NCBI RefSeq assembly: GCF_012290005.1
Contig: NZ_JAAXMS010000002.1
Coordinates: 496,001 to 560,000, forward strand
DNA from: Crateriforma spongiae
GTDB lineage: Bacteria; Planctomycetota; Planctomycetia; Pirellulales; Pirellulaceae
Length of the DNA stretch: 64,000 nucleotides
Direction of reading: 5' to 3'
Under the pieces are notes generated by a model, which did no database searches, had not been told where the DNA came from, and saw only the letters and a program-made list of their open reading frames with translations. The position numbers and the translations under genes were made by a program. Positions 25,290-34,210 of the stretch are shown here, piece by piece (positions within the stretch are counted from its first letter, which is position 1; every line of letters begins with the position of its first letter).

Positions 25290-26237
25290 ATGACTGTGAC
25301 ACCGACCGCCGGCCCGATCGGATCCCCCGCCACGCCATCGGCCGCTCTGGCGCACCATGACGCCGAAGCCACCATCGAACACGCCGGCCAAGTGACCCCC
25401 GCCGATGCGGTAGGCGAAGAATCTTGCTTGGTGCAAATCTATCCCGCCGATGTGATCGATGGCATGCTGTCGCTTGATTCCGGAGGGCTGTCAATCGGCC
25501 GCGACATTGTTTGTGACCTGGCGTTGGACGACACCAGCGTTTCCCGTCGCCATGCCGAAATCACGCAGGACGGCCAAGGCCACTGGATCGCCGATCACGG
25601 CAGCACCAATGGAACCCTGGTCAATGGCGTACGTGTGGACCATGTCCGGTTGCAATCCGGCGATCGGATCACGATCGGAAGCTTTATCTTCAAATACCTT
25701 TCGGCCGGCAGTGTTGAAAGCCAGTATCACGAAACCGTCTATCAATCGCTCACTCGTGACGCGCTGACGGGAACACTGAATAAACGGGTGCTGTTGGATT
25801 CACTGCGACGTGAAATCGCCCGTTCACGGCGTGATCACCGTCCCATCGCGCTTGCCATGATGGACATCGATCACTTCAAAAGCGTGAACGATACGCATGG
25901 GCACTTGGTCGGCGATGAGGTGCTTCGCGAATTTGGACGCCGGCTTTCGATCGAGTGCCGCGAAGACGACGTACTGGCACGCTACGGCGGCGAAGAATTC
26001 TCGTTGTTAATGGCGTCCACCAGCCGTGAAGAAGCGCTGCAGATCACCGAACGCTGTCGTCGCTGCATCGCCGACACGCCGCTCGAAACCGCGGCGGGTA
26101 CTCTGTCTATCTCCGCCAGCTTTGGAATCGCGATCTACTGCGGTGAAGAAAAGTCATCGCCCAATGAACTTCTACAGATCGCCGACATGCGTCTATACGA
26201 TGCCAAACGTGGTGGCCGAAACCGTGTCATCGGCTAG
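25290..26237 (+). CDS. FHA-domain diguanylate cyclase
   Basis: The protein joins an N-terminal FHA phosphothreonine-binding domain to a C-terminal GGDEF domain. The FHA landmarks are L-S-I-G-R-D, S-V-S-R-R-H-A-E and D-H-G-S-T-N-G-T-L-V-N-G. The active site reads G-G-E-E-F, a functional variant for making cyclic di-GMP. R-E-D-D lies five residues before it and fits the RxxD product-inhibition site. The FHA part could couple the cyclase to a Ser/Thr kinase, such as the one at 19657. The open frame begins at a TTG at 25245; ATG 25290 is used because the first residues are not conserved. 315 residues. Confidence 0.92.
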   Translation: MTVTPTAGPIGSPATPSAALAHHDAEATIEHAGQVTPADAVGEESCLVQIYPADVIDGMLSLDSGGLSIGRDIVCDLALDDTSVSRRHAEITQDGQGHWIADHGSTNGTLVNGVRVDHVRLQSGDRITIGSFIFKYLSAGSVESQYHETVYQSLTRDALTGTLNKRVLLDSLRREIARSRRDHRPIALAMMDIDHFKSVNDTHGHLVGDEVLREFGRRLSIECREDDVLARYGGEEFSLLMASTSREEALQITERCRRCIADTPLETAAGTLSISASFGIAIYCGEEKSSPNELLQIADMRLYDAKRGGRNRVIG

Positions 26238-26377
26238 TGGGCACCGTCATTGCACACATGAGAAGCGACGCCCGTACTTGAATCCCCCAGGCATGATTCT
26301 TGGGCGATAGAATTGGCCGCCGAGCCTGCTTGTCCCATCACAGCCATTCCACCAATGTCTCAACGGGTGCCCCAACC

Positions 26378-27019
26378 ATGGACGCCAAAAACGCCACCCC
26401 CAAGCGACTGTACACCATCATCATTTTGCTGGGGGTTTTGATGATTTTAGGTGGGACGTTGTTTGGCATCGTCTTGCCGATCTATCGATCGTATCGGTCG
26501 GGGCACACGATCATCAATCAATCCGTCGGTAACGACGAAACGATCACCGTCGACCTTGATCCGCAGATGAATCCCATCCGGATCGGCGGGCGTATTGACT
26601 ACTGGGCTCCGTCACAACAGCGTGAAATGGAATCGATCACCATTCATGCGACGCTACGTCGTCAAGACGAAATGATCTGGGACAAGAACATCGCCGTCGG
26701 CCGAGGTTTCGATCACGACGACGACCGTTTCGTGCGTGCCGGCGACGTCCACCAAGGCTTCAACCTGGAAACGTTTCACATTGATGTGTCCGACCAGTAC
26801 CAGTACCGGCAAACGGTGACGTTGCCCGACGGCTATCGCCTGCAGCAAACCAACCTGGAAATCCGCCGCAACGTCCAGCCCGTGGATGTGACGGCGATCA
26901 TCATCGGGGCCGCGTTCATTCCCCTGGGCATCGCCGCGATCTTGATCACGGCGCTCCTTTGGGCCCGCCAGGGGCGAACGCAGCTGTCGTTACCCCGCAG
27001 CATCGTCGTCGATCCCTAG
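26378..27019 (+). CDS. Hypothetical protein with two membrane helices
   Basis: I do not recognise a family. An N-terminal membrane helix (Y-T-I-I-I-L-L-G-V-L-M-I-L-G-G) is followed by about 115 residues of mostly beta-prone sequence outside the membrane. A second helix near the C-terminus (about 175-200) precedes a short polar tail. The start is taken at ATG 26378, directly before the first helix, although the frame is open to 26300. 213 residues. It ends four bases before the stop of the convergent sulfatase gene. Confidence 0.65.
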   Translation: MDAKNATPKRLYTIIILLGVLMILGGTLFGIVLPIYRSYRSGHTIINQSVGNDETITVDLDPQMNPIRIGGRIDYWAPSQQREMESITIHATLRRQDEMIWDKNIAVGRGFDHDDDRFVRAGDVHQGFNLETFHIDVSDQYQYRQTVTLPDGYRLQQTNLEIRRNVQPVDVTAIIIGAAFIPLGIAAILITALLWARQGRTQLSLPRSIVVDP

Positions 27020-27023
27020 CGAA

Positions 27024-28478
27024 TCAGAACTGAAAATCCGACAGGTCCAGCGGATCATTCATCGCCGCTTGCTGTCGTTGTAGTTCAGCGAACAAATCTT
27101 CGACGATCGGTCGTGAATCGGCATCACCCGCCAAGTCATGCATCTCTTTCGGGTCGGCCTGGATGTCATACAACCGAACCACGCCGGCCTTGGGATAAAC
27201 GATCAACTTGTACTGGTCGGTTCGGATGCTGCGTTGCAGATCCAGATAGGCACCGTAGACGGTTTCGTACCGGCTGGGCTGCCCGTCCAGTATTGGCAAC
27301 AGGCTTTGGAATTCCACGTGCTCGGGCTTCTCCACTCCGGCCAATTCCAACGTGGTCGGCATGACGTCTTGCAAATAGATCGGTTGATCGACTTTTCGGC
27401 CGCCTTCGACATCCGGACCGACCACAAAGAACGGCACGCGGACGCTGTGATCGTACAGATTTTGCTTGCCGATCAATCCGTGCTGGCCACATGCTAACCC
27501 GTGATCGGCGGTGAAGAAGATCCACGTATTATCGGCTTTGCCGCTGTCATCGATCGCTTTCAAGATCCGTCCGATCATCGCGTCCATGTGCGTGATGATC
27601 GCGTAATACTCTTGGCGATTGACTTGAATCGAATAGGGCGTCCGGGGAAACGGCGCGAGTCGAGCGTCACGCAGTTTCGGGCCGCAACCGATCTGCTCGG
27701 CATACGGATAAACGGGCAAGAAGTTCTCGGGCACCTGAATTTGATCTGCCGGGTACCGGTCGACGTACTCTTGAGGCGACTGGCGTGGGTCGTGCGGTGC
27801 GTTGAATGCCAGATACATAAAGAACGGTTCATCACGCCCGGCAGCCTCGGTCAAGTAGTCCTCGCTGTGATTGGCGACGACTTCGCTCCAGTGGATCCCG
27901 CCTTCCCAGAAGCCACCGAACTTTGGATCCGATGGTGACCAGTTGTGATCGTCCGGTCCCAAAGGTCGGTTGTATCCCTGCGGGGTATCCTTGGGCATGC
28001 CCGGGCGAATGTCCTTGGCCACATCGAAGGCCTTTTCCGCATTCGCCTTACAGTGCCATTTGCCGGTCATGTAAGTGCGGTATCCGGCCGACTTCAGATA
28101 CTCGCTCCACCAACGCCCTTCCTGACGTTCCTGTTCGCTTCGGTTCCAAATCTCGTTGGCGTTCCAAACAAATCGGCCGCTGTTAAGCATGGTTCGGCTG
28201 GCCACACACACCGCACCGCTCCACGACCCCATGTTGTAGGCGTGGGTGAACGTCGTCCCGCGACGTGCCAGCGAATCCAAGTTGGGTGTTTGGACTTCGG
28301 CGTTGTTCCAGCTGCCGATCGTCTGAAAACACTGGTCGTCGGCGAAGATGAAAACGATGTTGGGCCGTTCCGATTGCGGGGCGTCGTCGGCCGCAACGGC
28401 GGGGCGGCTGACCGCCGTTGTAAATGCCAACACCGCCCCAAACGCGGTCATCGATTTGGTGAATCGGACAAAATTCAT
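27024..28478 (-). CDS. Secreted sulfatase, iduronate-2-sulfatase-like
   Basis: Family S1 sulfatases cleave sulfate esters from polysaccharides or glycans. After a signal peptide the metal-binding start N-I-V-F-I-F-A-D-D-Q is seen. The active-site motif is C-V-A-S-R, whose Cys must be converted to formylglycine; Ala replaces the common Pro. A later H-D-P-R-Q-S-P and T-A-D-H-G-L supply further metal and substrate residues. The long version of the frame starts at 28577; ATG 28478 gives a sensible signal peptide. 484 residues. It lies downstream of the betaine transporter on the same strand, but a gap of about 165 bases suggests its own promoter. Substrate unknown. Confidence 0.93.
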   Translation of the reverse strand: MNFVRFTKSMTAFGAVLAFTTAVSRPAVAADDAPQSERPNIVFIFADDQCFQTIGSWNNAEVQTPNLDSLARRGTTFTHAYNMGSWSGAVCVASRTMLNSGRFVWNANEIWNRSEQERQEGRWWSEYLKSAGYRTYMTGKWHCKANAEKAFDVAKDIRPGMPKDTPQGYNRPLGPDDHNWSPSDPKFGGFWEGGIHWSEVVANHSEDYLTEAAGRDEPFFMYLAFNAPHDPRQSPQEYVDRYPADQIQVPENFLPVYPYAEQIGCGPKLRDARLAPFPRTPYSIQVNRQEYYAIITHMDAMIGRILKAIDDSGKADNTWIFFTADHGLACGQHGLIGKQNLYDHSVRVPFFVVGPDVEGGRKVDQPIYLQDVMPTTLELAGVEKPEHVEFQSLLPILDGQPSRYETVYGAYLDLQRSIRTDQYKLIVYPKAGVVRLYDIQADPKEMHDLAGDADSRPIVEDLFAELQRQQAAMNDPLDLSDFQF

Positions 28479-28643
28479 GGCGGGATCTCGGTGGGAATGG
28501 AGTGGATGGGTCGGTGACGATCGAAGATTCGTCGACGAACTTTCCCGTACTTTAATCCCTGCCGGGCACATCGGCACCGTAGGCGCCCGTTGCCGTCATC
28601 ACGTTACCCGGCATCACACGCGCGGACGAAACGGCAAGACGAG

Positions 28644-30464
28644 CTAGCCGGTCGAATCACGCCGCAACGAAATCAACAATCCGAATCCCGCCAGCAAGAT
28701 GATGACCGCCATGGGCAAGGCGGCCGCGATCGAAACGGCCTGGAACGCCTTCAAGCCACCGACGGCCAACAGCGACGCCGCCACCAAGCCTTCGGAGATC
28801 GCCCAGAACAAGCGGGTCCCGATGGGCGGATCCAAGTCGCCCCCCGACGCGATGATGTCGATCACCATCGACGCCGAATCCGACGACGTGACAAAAAACA
28901 AGACGATGCAAATGGTCGCGATCCCCACCGTCAATGTGGTGATCCAAGCCGACGAAAACATTCCGTCCAGCATCACGAACAACACCGTGGGTAGCGTAGC
29001 GATTTGCCCGGTATGATCCGCCGTGACGATCGTCGAATTCAGATACTCCACCGCCGTCAACGGCTTCGTCTGTGCGACAAACCTGCCGTCTTCGCCCAAC
29101 TCAGGCTGACCTTCCTCGTCCAGCACGGCGACTTCATAGGTCGGCGTGGACGGAAGCGGGATGTCGTCGCTCTGCTGGGCGGCGACACGCTCTTTCTGGA
29201 CTTCGGCATGCTGTTGCAACGCCGCATTGCCGAACGCCGTCAGCCAAGCGATGCCGACCAACGTGGGAACCAGCAGCGTCCCGATGACAAATTCGCGAAT
29301 CGTTCGACCGCGAGAAACCCGTGCGATGAACATGCCAACAAACGGCGACCATGCGATCCACCAAGCCCAGTAAAACACGGTCCAATCGTTCAACCACTGA
29401 ACGCCATCGTTATCCAGCACGCCCGTTCGAAACGCATGGGTCGGCAACATTTGCAGATAAGCACCGATGCTATCCAAGAAACCAGCCAGGTAACTGGATA
29501 CACCGACTCCAGCAATAACGGCCAGCAACAGCACGAACGCAAGCGACATGTTCCCTTCGCTCAATCGCCGGATACCGGTATTCAACCCCAAGCACACCGA
29601 CACGGTGGCGACCAAGGTGATCGCCGCGATCAAAACTGTCTGCACAAGCGGACTGTTGTTCCAATTGAAAAGGAAAGCCAAACCGGCGTTGACCTGACGT
29701 GCCCCGACACCCAACGACGTGGCCACGCCGATCATCGTGGCGACGATCGTGGCGACATCAACCGCGTCGCCCAGCAATCCGTCCACCCGCTTACCAAAAA
29801 TCGGCGAAAGCAGTGATCGGAAACTGAGCGGTTGCTGATGCCGAAAGGAGTAATAGGCCAACGACAATCCGACGGCGCAGTACAACGCCCACGGATGAAT
29901 CCCCCAATGAAAGATCGTCGTCGCCATCGCAACTCGCGATGCCGAAGCGTCGGCGGGAAAGCCGGGGGGAGTCTGCAGATAGTGCGAAATCGGCTCAGCG
30001 ACGCTGTAGAAAAGCAGCCCGATGCCCATCCCGGCGCTGAATAGCATCGAAAACCAAGCTGCCAATCCGAATTCCGGCTGCTCGTCGGGACGGCCCAACC
30101 GAATCTTGCCGTAGGGGCCGAAAGCCAAAAACAACGACAACGCCAGCGACGCGTTCATGATGCCGACGTAAAACCAGCCGAAGTGCTGGCCGATGGAATC
30201 CCGTACCCGGGTCAATCGGTCGACCGACCATAGTTCAGGCATAGCGACCGCCGACAACACCATCCCCAGGATCACCGTTGCCGCCACCGGAAATACAACC
30301 GGATGCACGCGAAACAGTTGTTTCCAAGACTTGGTCGGGGTGTTTATCGCAAGATCGGTCGCCGAGTCGTTCGATCCGGCGACCGTTTGGTCGTCATCGC
30401 CAATGGGATTCACGGGGCGGTGCTTCAGGATGAGGCAGGTTTTTGAAACAGAAAGATGCCCCAT
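28644..30464 (-). CDS. BCCT-family betaine/choline/carnitine transporter
   Basis: A sodium- or proton-coupled carrier of betaine-type compounds with about 12 membrane helices. Family signatures are G-M-G-I-G-L-L-F-Y-S-V-A-E-P and the W-T-V-F-Y-W-A-W-W-I-A-W-S-P-F-V-G-M-F-I-A-R tryptophan box. An extra hydrophilic loop of some 55 residues (about 420-475) lies between late helices. The ATG at 30464 overlaps the end of the SDMT gene by 40 bases; a GTG at 30413 just after that stop is the alternative. The position behind the two glycine betaine methyltransferase genes supports glycine betaine as cargo, taken up or recovered after leakage. Confidence 0.93.
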   Translation of the reverse strand: MGHLSVSKTCLILKHRPVNPIGDDDQTVAGSNDSATDLAINTPTKSWKQLFRVHPVVFPVAATVILGMVLSAVAMPELWSVDRLTRVRDSIGQHFGWFYVGIMNASLALSLFLAFGPYGKIRLGRPDEQPEFGLAAWFSMLFSAGMGIGLLFYSVAEPISHYLQTPPGFPADASASRVAMATTIFHWGIHPWALYCAVGLSLAYYSFRHQQPLSFRSLLSPIFGKRVDGLLGDAVDVATIVATMIGVATSLGVGARQVNAGLAFLFNWNNSPLVQTVLIAAITLVATVSVCLGLNTGIRRLSEGNMSLAFVLLLAVIAGVGVSSYLAGFLDSIGAYLQMLPTHAFRTGVLDNDGVQWLNDWTVFYWAWWIAWSPFVGMFIARVSRGRTIREFVIGTLLVPTLVGIAWLTAFGNAALQQHAEVQKERVAAQQSDDIPLPSTPTYEVAVLDEEGQPELGEDGRFVAQTKPLTAVEYLNSTIVTADHTGQIATLPTVLFVMLDGMFSSAWITTLTVGIATICIVLFFVTSSDSASMVIDIIASGGDLDPPIGTRLFWAISEGLVAASLLAVGGLKAFQAVSIAAALPMAVIILLAGFGLLISLRRDSTG

Positions 30465-31273
30465 GCCAAATGGCCCGCTTTGCCGCCGTCAATCCAGTGC
30501 CGCAGCCCCGCTTTCATTCGCGTCAGATAGTCAGGCGAAATGGACTCCTTCAATCGTTCTGCTTCCGCCTCCGTGGTGGCAAGCACCCGTGCGTAGTGAC
30601 GCGCCAACTGCTCGGTCATGGGCTGAAATCCCAGGTCCTTCCAGCCCAGGCGTTCGGCGGTCCGCTGGTAAAAACCGGGCGACCCGAGATCCATCAAATG
30701 AATCCGCGACAAAATCGGATCCAACACGCCTTCGGGACAGTCATCGGATTGCATCGGATCGGTCATCACAAACCGGCCGTTGCACCGGAGCACTCGATCG
30801 ACTTCCTGCAATACCTTGACGCGATCACCGCTGTGCAAGATGGCGTCTTGCGACCAGACGACGTCCACACTGGCATCGTCCAGCGGGATCGCTTCAAAGC
30901 TTCCGTCGATGACTTCGATGCGATCCTGCAACCCCGCCTCGGCGTTCATTTCACGGTGCCGGCGATTTTCGGCTTCGCTCAAATTCAGCCCGTTCACTCG
31001 ACAGCCGAATCGCTTAGTCAAGTAACGTGCAGCGCCGCCATAGCCGCAACCGATATCCAAAATGACCGACGATTCGTCCAGCGGACCAATGCGATCCGCC
31101 ATCGCTTCCACCGTCCGTCGACTGGCAGTGCGGATCGGGTCGTCTTCGCTTTTGTACAAGCCGACGTGGATGTCTTCGCCACCCCAGACCTGTGCGTAAA
31201 ACGCGTCCGCGTCTTCACTGTTGTAATACTGGCGTGCCGTTTCGGTCGCCTGGCCGTAGGTGGTACCGCTCAT
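30425..31273 (-). CDS. sdmt: Sarcosine/dimethylglycine N-methyltransferase
   Basis: This SAM-dependent enzyme methylates sarcosine and dimethylglycine to give glycine betaine. The SAM site I-L-D-I-G-C-G-Y-G-G is at about residue 70. The N-terminal Y-Y-N-S-E-D-A-D-A-F-Y and G-G-E-D-I-H-V-G-L-Y stretches are typical of SDMT. Its ATG overlaps the stop of the GSMT gene by four bases (ATGA), and the transporter gene follows with overlap, so the three form one operon. 282 residues, normal for the family. Confidence 0.93.
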   Translation of the reverse strand: MSGTTYGQATETARQYYNSEDADAFYAQVWGGEDIHVGLYKSEDDPIRTASRRTVEAMADRIGPLDESSVILDIGCGYGGAARYLTKRFGCRVNGLNLSEAENRRHREMNAEAGLQDRIEVIDGSFEAIPLDDASVDVVWSQDAILHSGDRVKVLQEVDRVLRCNGRFVMTDPMQSDDCPEGVLDPILSRIHLMDLGSPGFYQRTAERLGWKDLGFQPMTEQLARHYARVLATTEAEAERLKESISPDYLTRMKAGLRHWIDGGKAGHLAWGIFLFQKPASS

Positions 31274-32190
31274 CGTCGATCTCCTTCACCACCGGCGTCG
31301 GTGACGTCTTCGTCGTCGTAATCGACGTGCCCCGCGTCGGCCGGCGCCCTCTGATCCTTGGGCAACAAACTGTGGTAACACTTTTCGGCCACGTGAACGA
31401 AGAAATCAGGATCCGCTTCGTGATACGTTTCCTGGAAATCCCCGTAGGTGTCCACACGCTGGAACCCGACCTGCCGCATCAGGTCGATCGTGTACTGCTT
31501 TCGCAGGGGGAACATATTCAGGTGGTACGTCGATCCGTCAGGGAACTGGTAGCAAAAACGGGCCAAACCATCGTCCATGTGTTCGGGTCGGGCCGAAACT
31601 TGGTCGCCACAGTAGTAGTACTGATGCTTTGAATCGAAACCATGATCCAGGATGGAGTCATAGTTCCGCTGGTCGATCACCAGCACGCCGTCGTGCTTCA
31701 GGGCCGAGTAAAATTCCGCCAACGCCTTGCGACGGTCGCGATCCGAAAACAGGTGCGTGAACGAATTGCCCAAACAGATCACGGCATCAAATCGGCCGGT
31801 CACGTCACGGTTCAACCATCGCCAATCAGCCTGGATGGTTCGCAAGACGTGGCCCCGCCGGCGGCCGTTTTCGAACGCCTTGGCCAGCATGTAGGGGCTG
31901 CCGTCGGCACTGACGACCTCAAAACCGGCTTCGATCAGCCGAACCGAGTGAAAACCGGTGCCGGTGGCCACATCCAGGACCTTCCGGACGCCGCGTTTAC
32001 GCAGTTCCTCGATGAAAAAATTGCCCTCTGATTCCATCCGCTGATCCCAGTCGATCAGCTCATCCCACTTCTCGACAAACCCCCGGACGTATTCGTCGGT
32101 GTACTTGTTGGTGTCGCGAATGGAGGTCGGATCGTCACCGTATTGTTGGGGATGGTAATCCAACAAGGAATTTTCGGTATCAGACGGCAC
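31270..32190 (-). CDS. gsmt: Glycine/sarcosine N-methyltransferase
   Basis: GSMT carries out the first two methylations of glycine (to sarcosine and dimethylglycine) in the three-step betaine route. The SAM site V-L-D-V-A-T-G-T-G-F-H-S is at about residue 73, and Q-R-N-Y-D and N-M-F-P-L-R-K-Q-Y are characteristic. The frame allows a GTG at 32196, but the GTG at 32190 has GGAG seven bases upstream and is preferred. An acidic tail ends the protein. 306 residues. It is the first gene of the betaine operon, preceded by a promoter with a palindrome in its spacer. Confidence 0.93.
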   Translation of the reverse strand: MPSDTENSLLDYHPQQYGDDPTSIRDTNKYTDEYVRGFVEKWDELIDWDQRMESEGNFFIEELRKRGVRKVLDVATGTGFHSVRLIEAGFEVVSADGSPYMLAKAFENGRRRGHVLRTIQADWRWLNRDVTGRFDAVICLGNSFTHLFSDRDRRKALAEFYSALKHDGVLVIDQRNYDSILDHGFDSKHQYYYCGDQVSARPEHMDDGLARFCYQFPDGSTYHLNMFPLRKQYTIDLMRQVGFQRVDTYGDFQETYHEADPDFFVHVAEKCYHSLLPKDQRAPADAGHVDYDDEDVTDAGGEGDRR

Positions 32191-32540
32191 AGGCACTCTC
32201 CCTCAGCTGTGAACAGGCAAACGGCCGGGCAGCGGCTCGGATGTCTTGGAAACCCAAGCGGGCCCAATCGCCACCGCAAAGTATTTTGATCTCAAAACTT
32301 TCGACTCAAAGCAACAGCAGCCTAAAGGATACGGCTCGAAAGGTACAACGCCCTTTCGGTTGACCGGCGATATTTGTCGTTCAGATCGGTCCCAACGGCC
32401 CGTTGTCCCATCGCTTCGGGGGTTTTGCGATTTACAATTCCATTTGGCCATGGCGTCGCCAATCGATCAGCCCACCGAGCCCCGTAGCACGTGCCTTGTC
32501 TTCATCGCCGCAATCATCCCCGCCCTCCACGACCGCTCCG
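32191..32540. other. Divergent intergenic region between gsmt and the MarR gene
   Basis: About 350 bases holding the betaine operon promoter and palindrome near 32280-32311 and a predicted untranslated leader of about 80 bases to the gsmt start. The part from 32312 to 32540 must contain the start signals of the MarR gene. No other structure was recognised. Confidence 0.5.
32280..32309 (-). promoter_or_regulatory. Promoter of the betaine operon with palindrome in the spacer
   Basis: On the minus strand TTGAGT (32309-32304) and AATACT (32285-32280) are 18 bases apart. The spacer and the -10 edge carry TTTTGAGATCAAAA (32297-32284), whose six-base arms are perfect inverted repeats. A weaker related copy (CTTT...AAAG, 32311-32298) sits 14 bases upstream over the -35 box. 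A MarR dimer bound here would stop transcription of gsmt-sdmt-BCCT. Confidence 0.6.
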
Positions 32541-33131
32541 ATGGCCGGCGACGACGGTCCCCCCCATCGTCCAGCGCCCGCGGATCCGCTGAGCCTGGAA
32601 AATCAGATCGTCGCTTCGATTCGAAAGATCATCCGTGCCGTCGACCTGCATTCACGGCACCTTGTCGGCGGACACGGACTGACCGGACCGCAACTGGCCG
32701 TATTGCAAGTGATCACCGGGCACGCGCCGATATCGCCCAGCGCGGTGGCGAAACAGGTCCACCTGAGCCAGGCCACCGTGACGGGGATCGTCCAGCGTTT
32801 GGAAAAACGGCAACTGGTTGCTCGTCAGCCCAGTCAATCCGATCGACGATCGGTATTGATCACCCCCACCACCACGGGCCAGGAACTGTTGGCGGCTTCG
32901 CCATCGTTACTGCAGGATCGTTTCCGCGAAGCACTGTCGGGACTGGAACCTTGGGAACAAACACAGATGCTGGCGACACTGCAACGCATCGCCAGCCTGA
33001 TGAACGCCGACGCCATTGACGCGGCTCCGCACCTGACGCCGGGTGACATCACGGTCGACGCTTCGCGGGCGACACGCAGTGGTGAAGTCGAACGGACCGC
33101 GCAGCGTGACCGCGCGGAACCGTCATCCTGA
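32541..33131 (+). CDS. MarR-family regulator, likely controls the betaine operon
   Basis: A winged-helix MarR regulator. The recognition region P-S-A-V-A-K-Q-V-H-L-S-Q-A-T-V-T-G-I-V-Q-R-L-E is followed by the wing Q-S-D-R-R-S-V-L-I-T-P-T-T-T-G. About 45 polar residues extend beyond the usual dimerisation helix. ATG 32541 gives a 196-residue protein; the frame is open to 32403, so the start is uncertain. It is divergent from the gsmt-sdmt-BCCT operon. MarR regulators EctR1 and CosR control ectoine or betaine genes in other salt-adapted bacteria, which makes osmotic control plausible here, though direct evidence is absent. Confidence 0.85.
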   Translation: MAGDDGPPHRPAPADPLSLENQIVASIRKIIRAVDLHSRHLVGGHGLTGPQLAVLQVITGHAPISPSAVAKQVHLSQATVTGIVQRLEKRQLVARQPSQSDRRSVLITPTTTGQELLAASPSLLQDRFREALSGLEPWEQTQMLATLQRIASLMNADAIDAAPHLTPGDITVDASRATRSGEVERTAQRDRAEPSS

Positions 33132-33151
33132 CGACGGACCGTCCATCGTTG

Positions 33152-34210
33152 TCACTCGCAACGCGTTTGAACCTTCGCCGGTGCTCCGGTTTCAACCGAC
33201 TCGGCCGCCGCCTGACACATGGCAACCGACCAGCGTCCATCCATTCCGGTGCAATGCAGCGGCGTGTCATGCACGATGGCCTGGCACACCCGTTCGATCT
33301 GGTCTTCCAATTCGAACAGTTCGCCGGTCGGCTTGTCGATCGGGACCGTGACCACCTCGTTGCCGTCAAAGGCTCGCAACTGAAAGGTCGGGTGACGGGT
33401 GCGGTCCATCGCGCCGCTCCATGACGCCCACAGCGCTCCCTTGGTCCCGGTAACTTTGACAGTTTGGTGATGTTCAAAAGCGGCCAACGTTTGACTGATC
33501 ACGGCATACGGGCCGCCGTCAAACCGCATGATCGCGCTGAAATTGTCCTGCAGTTCGGGATGATCCACTTGTCGTGAACTGGCGTTCGCGTAGATCGTCT
33601 GCGGATCGCCGGCAGATTGCAGATACCAACGTGCCAAATCGAAAAAGTGGATGGGTTCTTCCAAAATCCAGTTGCCGACTCGATTGATGTCATACCGCCA
33701 ACCGCCACTGCCTTGCCGATACGGATTGCGTGACAGTTCCACCAAACAGTAACGCGGATCACCGATAAAGCCTTCGTCGATCATCGATTTGACTTTGCCC
33801 CACATCGATGACAGACGTAATTCATGCCCGACGCAAAGCAAGCGATCTCGGCTTTCGGCCAATTCGATCATCGACGTGCACTGTGACACATCCAGCCCCA
33901 TCGGCTTTTCTAACAACAGGTGCTTGTTTGATTCCAGAACCGCCGTCGCCACGTCCAAATGCAAGTCGCTGGGAACCACCACGTCGACGACATCCAAATC
34001 ATCTCGAGATGCCAATTCGCGAAAATCGGTCGTGACCCAAGCATCGGGGTAAGCCGCCTGTGCCGCCTTTGCCGATGCTTCGCTGTGTGTGGCGATGGCG
34101 GTCAACGATGCTTGACCACATTTCGTGATGGCGTCGGCATGGTGTTGGCCCCACGCCCCAAAGCCGACCAATCCGAATTTCACGGGTGCGTCTTGGTTCT
34201 CTGCGCTCAT
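33152..34210 (-). CDS. Gfo/Idh/MocA family oxidoreductase
   Basis: A soluble NAD(P)-dependent oxidoreductase of the glucose-fructose oxidoreductase/inositol dehydrogenase family. The Rossmann motif G-L-V-G-F-G-A-W-G is at the N-terminus, and L-L-L-E-K-P-M-G (about residue 100) carries the conserved Lys. Substrates in this family are usually sugars, inositols or their derivatives; this one cannot be named. The ATG at 34210 overlaps the stop of the preceding oxidoreductase by four bases (ATGA), so the two are coupled. 352 residues. It converges with the MarR gene. Confidence 0.9.
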   Translation of the reverse strand: MSAENQDAPVKFGLVGFGAWGQHHADAITKCGQASLTAIATHSEASAKAAQAAYPDAWVTTDFRELASRDDLDVVDVVVPSDLHLDVATAVLESNKHLLLEKPMGLDVSQCTSMIELAESRDRLLCVGHELRLSSMWGKVKSMIDEGFIGDPRYCLVELSRNPYRQGSGGWRYDINRVGNWILEEPIHFFDLARWYLQSAGDPQTIYANASSRQVDHPELQDNFSAIMRFDGGPYAVISQTLAAFEHHQTVKVTGTKGALWASWSGAMDRTRHPTFQLRAFDGNEVVTVPIDKPTGELFELEDQIERVCQAIVHDTPLHCTGMDGRWSVAMCQAAAESVETGAPAKVQTRCE

